NCBI GenBank assembly: GCA_001599295.1
Contig: BCGN01000010.1
Location: 186,001 to 250,000, forward strand
Source: Sporopachydermia quercuum
Lineage: Eukaryota > Ascomycota > Sporopachydermiomycetes > Sporopachydermiales > Sporopachydermiaceae
DNA: 64,000 nt
Reading direction: 5' to 3'
Shown: positions 54,574 to 64,000 of the stretch, one piece after another
Position numbering within the stretch: the stretch's first letter is position 1
How the letters are laid out: the number at the start of each line of letters is the position of its first letter
Notes under the pieces: model-generated
Told to the model about the DNA's origin: nothing
The model's input: the letters and a program-made list of their open reading frames with translations, nothing else
Database searches by the model: none
Position numbers and translations under genes: made by a program

Positions 54574-55229
54574 TTATAATCTGGAATTATAAGCAGCATA
54601 AGCTTCTTCCATTGCTTTCTTTCTAGCAGCTAAGTCTTCCAATTTTTGTTGAACCAATGGAGTTTCATCAGCAAAAGCAATCAGGTTTCGTTTATAAGGG
54701 TGTTCGTGTGTTTCAAAGACCTTTAAACGTTCCATTCGTGGCTTTCGTAGCTTATTACGTGGTAACATACCATAAACAGCTCTTTTCAGTAGTTCACCAA
54801 AACCTTTTCTATCTGCCATCATAGTCATTGGAACTTCCTTCAATTTACCTGGTTTTCCACTGTGGCTGTAGTAGTTTTTATCTTGCAATTTCTTTCCTGA
54901 TATTTTCAAATGTCGACAATTGGAAACGACAATATAATCCCCACAATCAACTAAATAGTTCAATGTTAGTAGCTGATATTAATTGTATAAATTGGTATAG
55001 CTTTCCCTGATCTTGTGGTCGTTATTCTCAGGTAGGATTGAGGATACTTTGAAATATATAACAATCATAATAAAGAAATGTAAAAGAAAGTGAACATACG
55101 CATAGGGTCATAGACAGGCTTATGTTTCCCCATTAATGTGTTAGCAATACTATTGGCAAGTCTACCAAGAGTTCTAGGGTCAGAGCTAACATCAACATGG
55201 TGCCAAGTTCTGGCAAATGCCAAAGAAGT
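54574..55229 (-). CDS. MRPL23: Mitochondrial large-subunit ribosomal protein Mrpl23 (uL13m), first exon unresolved
   Basis: uL13 of the mitochondrial 54S subunit (S. cerevisiae 163 aa). Exon 55100-55229 reads [18 protein letters not shown]...[25 protein letters not shown] 149-nt intron (GTATGT, branch TACTAAC, TAG) joins it to 54574-54950, which opens [20 protein letters not shown] and contains [12 protein letters not shown] and [20 protein letters not shown]. Together they give 168 residues. A 5' exon must exist: 55229 follows branch ACTAAC and CTAG and needs an upstream ATG in phase 0. One candidate is 55385-55411 (ATG CAA TCA..., donor GTATTC); ATG 55453 in the same frame would extend it. 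Neither has the usual donor, so I left exon 1 out. Confidence 0.92.
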
Positions 55230-56691
55230 CTAGTTGTCTGGTTAGTATTCTAGATGCATGATGATTGAGCAGTTCGAAATAAGTTGTATAAATGAGAGTA
55301 CATAAGTGGGAAATCCTGTACGCTTTCCTTAGGTTGGATGACAATTTTGAATATCCGTTATCGAGTGGGTTGAATTTTGAATACATCAATAATGTGGTGA
55401 AATGATTGCATAATAGAGGAGTAGTACCTCGTGTTAGATGAACTTGTAGACATNTATACCTTTTGTCTTGTTAGGTTTTAGTCTATACAGGTTTCAAAAT
55501 TGATTTTCTATCCTTTTCGTTATACAATTTCCATTATCTCTCGTTTTCTAATCCTTGCTACATCTAACAGCAATAGCGACGTAGCATCACCCATCGGTTG
55601 AATGAAAATAGGCAAGCGTAAATTGTTCATTCTCCATCTTTGCTTATACTCTTTAAGACTAATACATCCATTTGCTCATAGTTCAAAACAATCAATTCTA
55701 AATCAACCACTAGGCTGATTTTAATCATATAAGTAATTCAATTCAACATACTCTTCCAACGTGTTGCGACATTGTCGTGTCTATTATTCAGAAGCATCTA
55801 ATCCTTTATTATGAATAAGAGGAAAAGAGCAATCAGTAGATGTTTGCGAAAAATTAGAACTTTTTAGTATCAAATGGTGTTTTTGAAATCGCAANCCACA
55901 GACCACAGACAATCTTCAGCAAAACCTTGAATGAGCATATGTGCAGATTTGTGTGTGATTAATTTGAGATTTCATGCTGGAAAAGCATTGCACAAATATT
56001 TTATTTGTACAATGCATTTATGCAACTCTCATTGCAATTCCGAAAAGGGTAATCATCGTACAAATTCGAAAATGTAACCACAAACCACAAACCTCAGCTG
56101 AAAATTCAATCAGAAAATGATCAAATAGCTTATTATGTCAGTGTAGCACATATTTACACTTCCTTTTATGTTGAAGATGTATTATAATTATTGCTATACT
56201 TTTGGATAAAAATACACACCTTGAGCTTGCTTTGTAGAAATAGGTGAAGGAGTTTACAGGTGACGGTTGAGCTATTGTAGTGGATAAGGATTCTGTTTTG
56301 GACATTGGATGGTATAATCTAGAGTGTTTGAGGTGTCAGTCATTTGGAGGTTGAATCGTATTATATTGGAATCTTTTGCCGTAACAATCCTTTGAATTCA
56401 GATATCTTTGTTATTGTCTATGAAATAGGATTTTCTGCTATCGATTGTTTATTTGTTAGTTCAAAAGACTTGGAGTGAAAACAGAGGCCTATTTGATCTC
56501 AAAAAGTGAATTCTCAGCAAGGGAGGGTACCGAATTGGAAGCTTAGAAGCAAATATTATCGGAATACATACAACAAGAACTACTGCACCGACGGGAAAAT
56601 AGAGTAGGATTGAAAAGGCATAGTATAAACAGTAAATCAAATCAAATCAAATCAAACCAAACCAAACCAAACTTAATATGAACCATTCAAA
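55230..56691. other. Divergent promoter region MRPL23 / RPB7
   Basis: 1.5 kb. The part just right of 55230 must contain MRPL23 exon 1 and its intron. A (AAATC)n/(AAACC)n tract lies right before RPB7 (listed separately). CCACAGACCACAGAC near 55898 and CCACAAACCACAAAC near 56080 are loosely related short repeats. Confidence 0.5.
56634..56672. repeat. Pentanucleotide tract (AAATC)4(AAACC)3
   Basis: Four AAATC units switch to three AAACC units and a partial one, ending 20 bp before the RPB7 ATG. Probably lies in the core promoter or 5'UTR. Confidence 0.85.
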
Positions 56692-57586
56692 ATGTTCTTC
56701 TTAGTATGTGATCTGAGCTTATTACTGCAAGTCGACGGTATCTTTTACTATGTTCATTCCCGCTCATTTTAAACAGCTTGATCATAGTTCACAATCTGAA
56801 TTTATACTAACAAACATTATTGTTTATCTACAGAAAGATCTATCACTAAACTTAACCCTGCATCCTTCATACTTTGGTCCTAACATGGAGAAGTATCTTA
56901 GACGAAGGTTACTTGAAGATGTAGAAGGAACTTGTACAGGTCAATTTGGCTACATTGTATGTGTACTAGATTGTATGAAAATTGATGTGGGAAAAGGTAG
57001 AATTATTCCTGGTAGTGGATCAGCAGAATTTGAGGTGAGATACAGGGCAGTTGTTTGGAAGCCTTTTAAAGTAAGTAAATGATGAATGGTTTACTCGACA
57101 GACGTTGAATACTATGTTGTTTTCTTGTTACTCCCAATATACATGCATTTACCATTAGTGAGCAACAACCACATTTTTCTTATTGTGCTAACAAATATCC
57201 AAGGGAGAAGTTGTAGATGGAATGGTTTCAATGGTGAACAATATGGGGATTTTTGTTAATATTGGCCCATTGTCAGTTTTCATTTCTACCCACGCTTTAC
57301 CGTCAGATATGACATTCAACCCAAGCTCAAATCCTCCTGCTTATATGTCCGAAGATCAAGTGATTGCTAAAGGTAGTAGAGTCAGATTGAAGATAACCGG
57401 TACTAGAGTTGATGTGAATGCTATCCATGCTATGTATGTTACATTCTATGAATGGTTGATTGATTGGTGACTTTTTACAAANAGTCGATATAAAATAGCT
57501 GATGATCAGTGTGCTCATTTCTTTTGATTCATTACTAACTATTTGATAGTGGGAGCTTACGGGAAGATTATTTGGGTGCATTATAA
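56692..57586 (+). CDS. RPB7: RNA polymerase II subunit Rpb7, four exons
   Basis: Rpb7 pairs with Rpb4 to form the Pol II stalk, which acts in initiation, mRNA export and decay. Exons are 56692-56703 (12 nt, MFFL), 56834-57070, 57204-57433 and 57550-57586, giving 171 aa, exactly the S. cerevisiae length. Donors are GTATGT, GTAAGT and GTATGT; branch sites ACTAAC, GCTAAC and ACTAAC. Exon 2 carries [18 protein letters not shown] and the RNP half [13 protein letters not shown]. Exon 3 starts [21 protein letters not shown] (S1/OB domain). Exon 4 ends [12 protein letters not shown], matching the Rpb7 C-terminus. Without splicing, the last exon would be replaced by an unrelated tail ([11 protein letters not shown]), so the four-exon model is well supported. 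Confidence 0.97.
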
Positions 57587-57925
57587 ACTAATATTATATG
57601 AATATTGTATACTAGAAACATGAAACAAAAACATATACTTTAAAATAAAACAAATGACAATCAAATGAGCAAAATAATAGAAACATTGACGTATTAAGGT
57701 GAACTTTCCATTATTCTCATCAACAGAACGTAAATCTATATGCGGTACAACTTTTATAACAGCCAAAGTGCATGGCTGTTTATTATGGATTATTTATTAT
57801 TATTTTANTATGATTTTATCATATTTTACTGTTATCGTCATTATTAGTTTTAGTAATTTTTGCTTGCAAATACAACAATATTTTCCTCACTTTCCTTCTA
57901 TTTTCTGCCAATTTAACGTTGACAC
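57587..57925. other. Convergent spacer RPB7 / SurE-type phosphatase
   Basis: 340 bp, very AT-rich (tattattattttantatg near 57800). No gene. Confidence 0.5.
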
Positions 57926-58948
57926 CTACTTTCCTTCATTGGCGATTTCCAATACACGATCGAACCAGTTGGCACCAGTAACATCGCTACTGGTCTTTTC
58001 AACAGGTGCATCATAATCAATCGTGAACTCAGAAACAGCAATACCGCATTTTTTCAATACGGCTGTCTCGCCAGGTAGGGAGCAATCACCATTTATGCAT
58101 AGATTCAATGCTCCATGTTTATGAGACTTATACCGGAATAAACCTGATTCTTTATCGAAATAAACCCCAAATCCATAAGCACCACCTCCAGAAAGCCTCG
58201 ATTTGATAAATGGTGGATCGATACATTCATCAGTAGACTCGTCACCAACTTTTGGTATATTGACGTTCAGACCATGTCCTAAAGGCAATAAACGTCCACC
58301 GTTCTCTTCCTGAACAGCAAACAAAGCTTCAACGAACTGAACAACCTTCTTGGCGTTAATAATAGCAGGGAATGTCTCACTGGAAGTTGGTAATTCGTCT
58401 TTGTAGTAGCTGTTATTTGAATTAGATCCCGAAAATGCTATAGCAGGAACTCCACGACCAACAGCCGTATATGTAGCGCCCATTGTTCCAGACAGTGTAT
58501 ATAAAGCTGGACCAAGATTAGTTCCTTCGTTTGGNCCAGAAACAACCAAATCGAATTTCTTCAATTCGGGAAAATGATCAGGAATTACATGATCAAAAGC
58601 CAAAGCAACACAGGAAGCAGGTGTTCCATCAAAGTAGAAAATATGGTCGTCCTCCCTATCACGACCCCAGGAAGGTTCGCCAGCTTTCACAGCGCCAAAT
58701 TCACCATCGACAGTCATAACAGGGGAACTTGGAAGATGGAAAGTGCCGCCATAGCCAGAACGTTGATGAACAGGTGATACTAAGATCACTTCATGGCCTG
58801 CATCCTTCAAAGCTTGATAAGCAGCTCGAATGTTAGTAGCTGCCCACCCGTCATCATTAGTGATAAGAATATTCTTTGCTGCAGTCTGAGAAATGCCAAT
58901 TGACAGAGCAACTGCTTTAGCAAAAGGTAAGATATTTGATAGTTTCAT
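57926..58948 (-). CDS. Secreted SurE-family acid phosphatase / 5'-nucleotidase (Pho2 of Yarrowia type)
   Basis: SurE proteins are metal-dependent phosphatases acting on nucleotides; in yeasts of the Yarrowia type one is a secreted acid phosphatase. From ATG 58948 the product is 340 aa. Residues 1-24 (MKLSNILPFAKAVALSIGISQTAA) look like a signal peptide, and the SurE core follows at once: KNILITNDDGW (metal-binding Asp32-Asp33), VSPVHQRSGYGGTF, FDGTPASCVALAFD, LVVSxPNEGTNLG (the x is an ambiguous base, expected Gly), and LSGTMGATYTAVGRGVPAIAFSG. An upstream in-frame Met at 59035 would put 29 extra residues with an ambiguous base before the signal, so I prefer the downstream start. The C-terminus carries Cys pairs (CINGDCSLPG, KKCG) expected of a secreted protein. 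Confidence 0.88.
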   Translation of the reverse strand: MKLSNILPFAKAVALSIGISQTAAKNILITNDDGWAATNIRAAYQALKDAGHEVILVSPVHQRSGYGGTFHLPSSPVMTVDGEFGAVKAGEPSWGRDREDDHIFYFDGTPASCVALAFDHVIPDHFPELKKFDLVVSXPNEGTNLGPALYTLSGTMGATYTAVGRGVPAIAFSGSNSNNSYYKDELPTSSETFPAIINAKKVVQFVEALFAVQEENGGRLLPLGHGLNVNIPKVGDESTDECIDPPFIKSRLSGGGAYGFGVYFDKESGLFRYKSHKHGALNLCINGDCSLPGETAVLKKCGIAVSEFTIDYDAPVEKTSSDVTGANWFDRVLEIANEGK

Positions 58949-61473
58949 TGCTGACTGAATATANAACTTGTGTTGGATCCTTAGCAGAAGAGAGGAGAAG
59001 AAAAGCAGTGACCCTGTGTTGCAACTAATGATCACTCAATTGATATGTTTGATACGACCTAAGATAACAACAGCTAGATACAGCTGATTTAATTGTTCGT
59101 GAAATACTCGATTCAAATCATAAATAAGCACATCTAAGTGTAAAACAACTACAATTGAGCTCTGTTTACTATCTAATCTATTGACTATAAATGTATTAAT
59201 AATGATGACAAGTTTAACAAATAGATTGTAATGGATGAGGGGAGGAAGAACAATTGGACCAGAAATGCACCTAAGGAGATTCGATAAAAAAAGGTCTCAT
59301 AATGATAAGGGTACAGAAACAAATCAGACCCTTGAACATAAGATCTCGCTGTACACAAAAGATAATAGCTAAGGGACTTTAAGTTAGGTTCGGGTACCTC
59401 GATAACTTTAATCCACTGTGCAGATTTAGACTTGTTCTTGGTAAAATGCGATGAGCTTAAGGGTCTATTAATGAATGGCTGTGTTTATGAAAAATTCAAT
59501 GATGGAAGGAATAAGAAAATTGTGAATGATACTAAATAGTTATTGAAATAATGGGTGTTCGAGTTTTTGTTTGTTATCTAAAGGATCAAGGTCTGACAGA
59601 CGTGCATTCAAAGGGTATTCAATGTAGTTCGTTCTGGTATGATGGTTGTTCTGTCTCCTGGAGACAGAATAGGTAAAAAGATTTTTATATTCAATTCAAA
59701 GGTCTATCAGATGCTTATGAGTGGTTTAACCTGTAAGAGAAGCTTTATTTTGGGAAGCTGTCTTTTGAAGAATTTAACTGAGTTGTATACCTGAAGTTGA
59801 TCGGAACAGAAACTGGACTGTGACTATTAGCTTCAGGTTTGATACCTGATCAATGGTTGGTACCATGAATGAATTTTTTCTTGAAAATTTACTATGACAA
59901 AAGAGAGAAAGAACAGAAACTAATTATTCAGTATATCGAGGAAAACTATAACATAAAAGAGTCTTCTATACTCTGTGTTCTACATTTAGTCTTCAACAAT
60001 AATAAACTCAAGGAAAAGACCTGAAACCTGTACAAAGCAACAATGATCATTGCAAACTGTTCTATTTGACCTTCTTGGGCCCCTTTCTTCGAGTTACCTT
60101 CGTTATTAGTGACTAATCGGAGTAATAAATATAATAGAAGCGACTACTCACAGATAGAACAAGCCTGATATTAAATCTTCCAATAAGCAAACCATTTTCA
60201 TTATTGTTTTAACATATTTTGACTCAAATTGCTATTAGCCAAATAATAATAAATATAAAAGATAGCTACAATAAAGTACCAGAACAGAAAATCTTTTCAG
60301 CGGGAAGAAATAGTCTTTATAAAGAAATCTTAATAACTATCTAAATTCTCGATAACCTGGCTAACGTCATATGAAGTACAATCAAGGATTGAAGTTTACC
60401 AAAAAAGCATGAAAGAAATCTGTAATAAACCTACAAATCTACTGTTCGAAACCAGTGTAACATTTCTCACTACAGGTATACGTACATATATGTATTAACA
60501 TGATATAACATATGAAATAATTGTTACTCTTATCAAAAATAGTAAAACGAATAATNTATAGTAATATACATATTTTCNGATGATATTTTGAGGTACCAAA
60601 CTTAATATCTCAATTCAGTAGGTGAAAGTTCTAGTTAGGCCATATAATTTTAAATACTAGAATTAGTGATTTCTGAAAATAAAAAATAAAAACTGACAAC
60701 TATAATAATAAAGCAGCCATAAAGCGTAGGTTGTTGCTTTGATAAATGTTCAAATAAGAGCATATGAGTCAATANGCCCAAGTAACAGTAGGTTAAGGAT
60801 AGTGAGTCCAGTCGTTTGAACTATTAGATGCTCTGCTTAGATACTGTCAAGGATTATTGATGAGATAGTTGAATTGATCATCGATATTGACTGCAATCGT
60901 TTCAAAAAAGTTCAATCTCTTGAATTCCATTCACTGTTCTAAGGAGAAATTTCTTATATATCAGTAGAATCAAATCAATAGCTTTTCTTGTTAGAAGTAG
61001 AATGATTTGAATCTTTACCTGGCAACGAGGACCTTAAGAAATAAAGCTGAGGAGAAATATTTATGCGTCAACTTTATTTTCTTGAGACCTTATTTGCGAA
61101 TAGGCCCTGTTATCAGCTTTACAAATTGTTCTTTACATCTACTTTAGATCTTGTGAGAACAACGATTGAAAGTTCCTCTTCATTTCTAATCTACTTAAAT
61201 TACATTTAATAACCAGAGATCAATCATAACGTGATTTTGAAGATCAGATAGTCACATCGAGATATGCGAAGAACTAGCCTTAAATCAAACCTCAATTCCA
61301 AGCATCAGCAAATGATGCTCATTCCAATGCTGAGTTGAACCATTCTTATCAATCAAGAAATTAAGAAAAGCGTAGATATTAAACTAGATTTGACAATCAA
61401 CAGAAACGTACATTTTTGGATTAGAAAAAATAGTGTCCTACGATTTGAAACGGTCATAGATCATGCTCATTAG
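58949..61473. other. Longest gene-free spacer in the window
   Basis: 2.5 kb, AT-rich, with several ambiguous bases clustered near 60555-60775. I see no coding frame, tRNA, repeat array or strong dyad. It could hold the upstream part of the unassigned frame at 61474-61873. Confidence 0.45.
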
Positions 61474-61873
61474 TCCTTCAAAGTTATCCAGTCATTGGCA
61501 CATCTCAACTGATCAATCAATAGTTTGAATGTCGATACGTGCCAAAAAATAGACAATGGTACCATAGAACACCTATACTGCTGTCAATGGAAAAACTTAT
61601 CAATGGCTACTGGTATTTATTTTCATAATCTTGGGTTGCTTAACTTACAACAACTCTATCATCATCGTCAATTGTTAACGGTTGATGAATTATTCTCCAT
61701 ATTGTACAAGCATACAACGCAAAAGTAAGTTTATAGGTAATTAATTATACTANATTAGTCAAATCGATGCACTCTGCTTCTATATTAAAAACGTAGACAG
61801 TCGGTCTTTCATAGTTCTAATCAATAGTACTCCAATCCACCAACTTCATAACCTTCCAATCTCATTCATGTAA
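61474..61873 (+). CDS. Unassigned spliced reading frame, possibly broken, overlapping the HPT1 3' end
   Basis: After an acceptor-like CATTAG, a plus-strand frame reads SFKVIQSLAHLN, meets one TGA (61510-61512), and stays open to 61724 (TCQKIDNGTIEHLYCCQW..., LTVDELFSILYKHTTQ). A GTAAGT donor lies at 61725. Joining to 61801 after GTAGACAG keeps the frame (RSFIVLINSTPIHQLHNLPISFM) to TAA at 61871-61873. The alternation of hydrophobic strands and helices looks like a genuine protein. No start codon is found in frame, the branch site contains an ambiguous base (TACTAN), and I recognise no family. The coding ends would overlap HPT1 tail-to-tail by 8 bp. It is either the last exons of an unrecognised gene or a decaying one. 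Confidence 0.3.
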
Positions 61874-62669
61874 ATCCCTGTTTAATAGCAAATTCAGTAT
61901 GCTCATCAATCTCACTATAAAGCATAACTGTTAATTTCATTTCCTTAGTCCTTATACCCTATTCAGATTCAAACATTTCTACCAATATACTTACGTCGAT
62001 TCCCATGGATAAGCAATCCATACATCAGGATATGTGGCTCCTACGAAGTATCTATTTTTCAAAATATCATCATCAAGTGTAGCTCTCTTAGGCTTATCCT
62101 TGTTATGCAAAACAAAAATCCCAAACTTCGTACCATATAATCNATCTTCTCCAGCTTCAGAATCTGGTATTCCTTTTTCTTTAGCTTGTTCCCGGACATC
62201 CTTCTTTAGCTCTTCAACGGCATAGTGTAATGTACTTCTAGTATCATCAACTTCATCAACGATCAATATCCGTCTACCGATCAAATTTACGCCTTGACTT
62301 GAGAAATCAACCCATTGGGTTCTCTTGACTTCCATTCCTGCCGATTCAGCATCTGTTGAAAATGAATTCAAGTCTTCGTATAAGGACAAACCAATTGCTT
62401 GAATATGAATGTTCTTAGCTCCCTGAACCTTCAAGAATGTTCGAAGAATTCTCGCAGGGATAAATCCACCGCCGCCTGATGAATATATATAGAATTGCGG
62501 TTAATATAAAAGAAAAAGCATATAAACTAAAAAAATATTCGAAAAATGGTTTCAACCTACCAATGGCAATCATCAGATCAGGGTTGAACTTTTCTTTGAT
62601 CTCTTTGCCCACAGTTTTACATATCTTGTGGATATGGTTGTATGACATATATAGCTTATCTTCAGACAT
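61866..62669 (-). CDS. HPT1: Hypoxanthine-guanine phosphoribosyltransferase
   Basis: Salvages hypoxanthine and guanine to IMP and GMP with PRPP. Exons are 62561-62669, 61995-62475 and 61866-61914, giving 212 aa (S. cerevisiae 221). Intron 1 is 85 nt with an unusual donor GTAGGT, branch TTAAC and acceptor CAG; intron 2 is 80 nt (GTAAGT, TTAAC, TAG). Exon 1 reads LYMSYNHIHKICKTVG and ends MIAIG. Exon 2 opens GGGFIPARILRTFLK, then LSLYEDLNS, the PRPP-binding IVDEVDDTRSTLHYA, and NRYFVGATYPDVWIAYPWES. Exon 3 ends EHTEFAIKQGFT, replacing the tail that a contiguous frame would stop at EST. One ambiguous base falls near 62143. The wording (YISYNN-like start, AYPWEST) fits Hpt1 better than Xpt1. Confidence 0.96.
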
Positions 62670-63400
62670 TGTAGTGAGTCGATGAATAGATATTTTTGAT
62701 TGAAATTGAAGATTTGGAAACGAAATTATTTGATTTTTATGTTTTATTTTTGTCAGATATTTGATTTGATGCTTCTATCAAAAGCATAAATAGATCAATA
62801 CAAGAAATAAAAGGCGAGCTGGATGAGTTGACAGAGGGCCTATAACAAAACTTTTAGTTTAAGCTCTGATCGTACTAGTTCAAGTAAATTGGCATTGCAC
62901 TAATACTAGGAAGGTTAAATAATTAGTGTAGGGTGTTCAGATGGAGTCCAACCGNTGAAAAACCTTGAATTCTATTGAAGGTAAAATATTCATGGTATAA
63001 GCGTTTGAGTAAAAGCAAAATGTCACGTAATATTATAGTAAATGAAATTAATTCTTCGCTCAATAAAAACTACCATCCTGGTTGCCTTTCCTTACTTTAC
63101 AGTTCTCTTTACACCCAATTGTACAAGAATTTTCAATGCTATTAATGCAGCCTCGCGGCTGCGGAAGACTTACATACTATACAAATAAGATTAAGATTGA
63201 AAAGCGGTTCACACTTTAATCGTAATCCGCATTATCCTGCATCAGTCTCATGAACTTAAAAAATGATCTACTACCAATTACTCACTTATTGAAATTGAAC
63301 TGACTTTTGTAAGTAATGGTTCATAGTATATCATAGAAAGCGATATAAAAANCCTAAATCTTCTCTAAAATGTCTATAAGTTATTGGTTTTAGTCCATGC
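62670..63400. other. Spacer between HPT1 and the UTP5-like gene
   Basis: 0.73 kb upstream of HPT1; AT-rich, no gene or recognised motif. Confidence 0.5.
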
Positions 63401-63719
63401 TTATTTCTTCGTAACTTTAGCCTTACTCTTCTTCTGTAAAGCTTTCTTCAAATAAGATAGTTCCTTGGCATTGGAATCTTTCTCTTTGTCATCATCTTCT
63501 TTGTTATGCTCTAAACCACCATCAACGNTTTTCTCTTTTTTTTTTGTTTCCTGGTACTTTCCACGGGCTTTGGATTTATCGAACTGGGTATCCACTTCTA
63601 AATCGCTATAGCCATCCTCGTCTATAATCTCATCTCCTGAATCTTCGATTTCTAACCCTGCTTGGTCTTCTTCTTCAGATTCATCAATACTTATGTATCC
63701 GTCATCTTCATCATCCTCG

Positions 63720-63750
<31 letters not shown>

Positions 63751-64000
63751 CTTCATTTTCTTCGCCTTCTAAATCGTCAAGCTCTTCGAAGTATTCTACA
63801 TCGTCTTCATCGCTGTCTTCCTCATCCTCCTCTTCATAGAACCCATTCTCCAATAAATTCAGCTTATCGTCACCAGCTAAAATCTCAGTTTTTAAGGTCA
63901 TTTGATTATTCAATAATTCAAGCTTTCCTTTCAATGCAAGCAGTCTATCTAACGTTCCGCTTCTTCTGGCTAATACTGAGTATAATGATGATAAATTTGG
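63401..64000 (-). CDS. C-terminal part of a UTP5/WDR43-like small-subunit processome protein, cut by the right window edge
   Basis: Only the last 199 residues are in the window. The visible start (NLSSLYSVLARRSGTLDRLL followed by ALKGKLELLNNQM) resembles the end of the Dip2/Utp12 domain of Utp5/WDR43, and the same order (domain, then long acidic tail, then Lys-rich end) is seen there. The tail has an almost pure Glu run (about 63723-63756, TTC repeats on the plus strand), many Asp/Glu/Ser, then KKALQKKSKAKVTKK. Utp5 belongs to UtpA (t-Utp), which binds nascent pre-rRNA in the nucleolus. The assignment rests on a short domain fragment plus architecture, so another nucleolar acidic protein is possible. 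The frame stays open to the edge; the in-window TTG is not a start. Confidence 0.6.
63723..63756. repeat. TTC trinucleotide tract encoding a poly-Glu run
   Basis: Eleven or so consecutive TTC units on the plus strand, read as GAA (Glu) in the minus-strand UTP5-like gene. Likely length-polymorphic. Confidence 0.85.

Noticed and set aside
58949-61473. LTR, transposon or CRISPR-like structure in the largest spacer
   Set aside because: No terminal repeats, target duplications, long frames or regularly spaced repeats were found.

Overview
The window is nuclear chromosomal DNA of an ascomycete yeast (Saccharomycotina). It is AT-rich and carries single-copy housekeeping genes in mixed orientations, about one per 2.6 kb, with unusually long gene-free spacers (up to 2.5 kb). 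Reading the coding regions by family similarity shows at least 18 spliceosomal introns. Donors are almost always GTAAGT or GTATGT, and a CTAAC/TTAAC branch site lies shortly before the acceptor. Conserved leucines in PUP1 and RPB2 are written CTG, so CUG means Leu and the CUG-Ser clade is excluded. A CIA30 gene (complex I assembly) and the intron density argue against Saccharomyces and its relatives. An early-branching or other complex-I-bearing lineage fits better. I cannot name the species. Single ambiguous bases (N) are scattered throughout, which suggests a consensus with masked or heterozygous sites.

Layout, left to right. 0-3.3 kb: a Zn2Cys6 regulator running off the left edge, with a broken linker and an odd intron. 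5.4-16.5 kb: UBA2 (SUMO E1), PET123 (mitoribosome), MUS81 (nuclease), PUP1 (proteasome beta2), ADE8 (purine synthesis) and IDH2 (TCA cycle). 18.3-20.5 kb: a class I heme peroxidase fused to a 400-residue basic, membrane-type N-terminus. 22.3-35.5 kb: TRS120 (TRAPPII), PNS1 (choline-transporter-like) and MTR10 (karyopherin). 36.3-44.1 kb: SME1 (SmE), an unrecognised coiled-coil protein, CIA30, a decayed coding remnant and ISN1 (IMP 5'-nucleotidase) with a 14-nt microexon. 46.0-57.6 kb: a REEP/HVA22 membrane-shaping protein, MRP20, RPB2, MRPL23 and RPB7. 57.9-64 kb: a SurE-type secreted acid phosphatase, an unassigned spliced reading frame, HPT1 and the C-terminal end of a UTP5/WDR43-like protein.

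The genes do not form one pathway. Loose themes are RNA polymerase II (RPB2, RPB7), mitochondrial translation and respiration (PET123, MRP20, MRPL23, IDH2, CIA30), and purine metabolism (ADE8, ISN1, HPT1). Several short genes (SME1, RPB7, and the first exons of UBA2, IDH2, CIA30, REEP and ISN1) become visible only when spliced. The most unusual items are the fused peroxidase, the ISN1 microexon, the Zn2Cys6 gene whose intron appears to end in GG, and two stretches of unassigned coding-like sequence.
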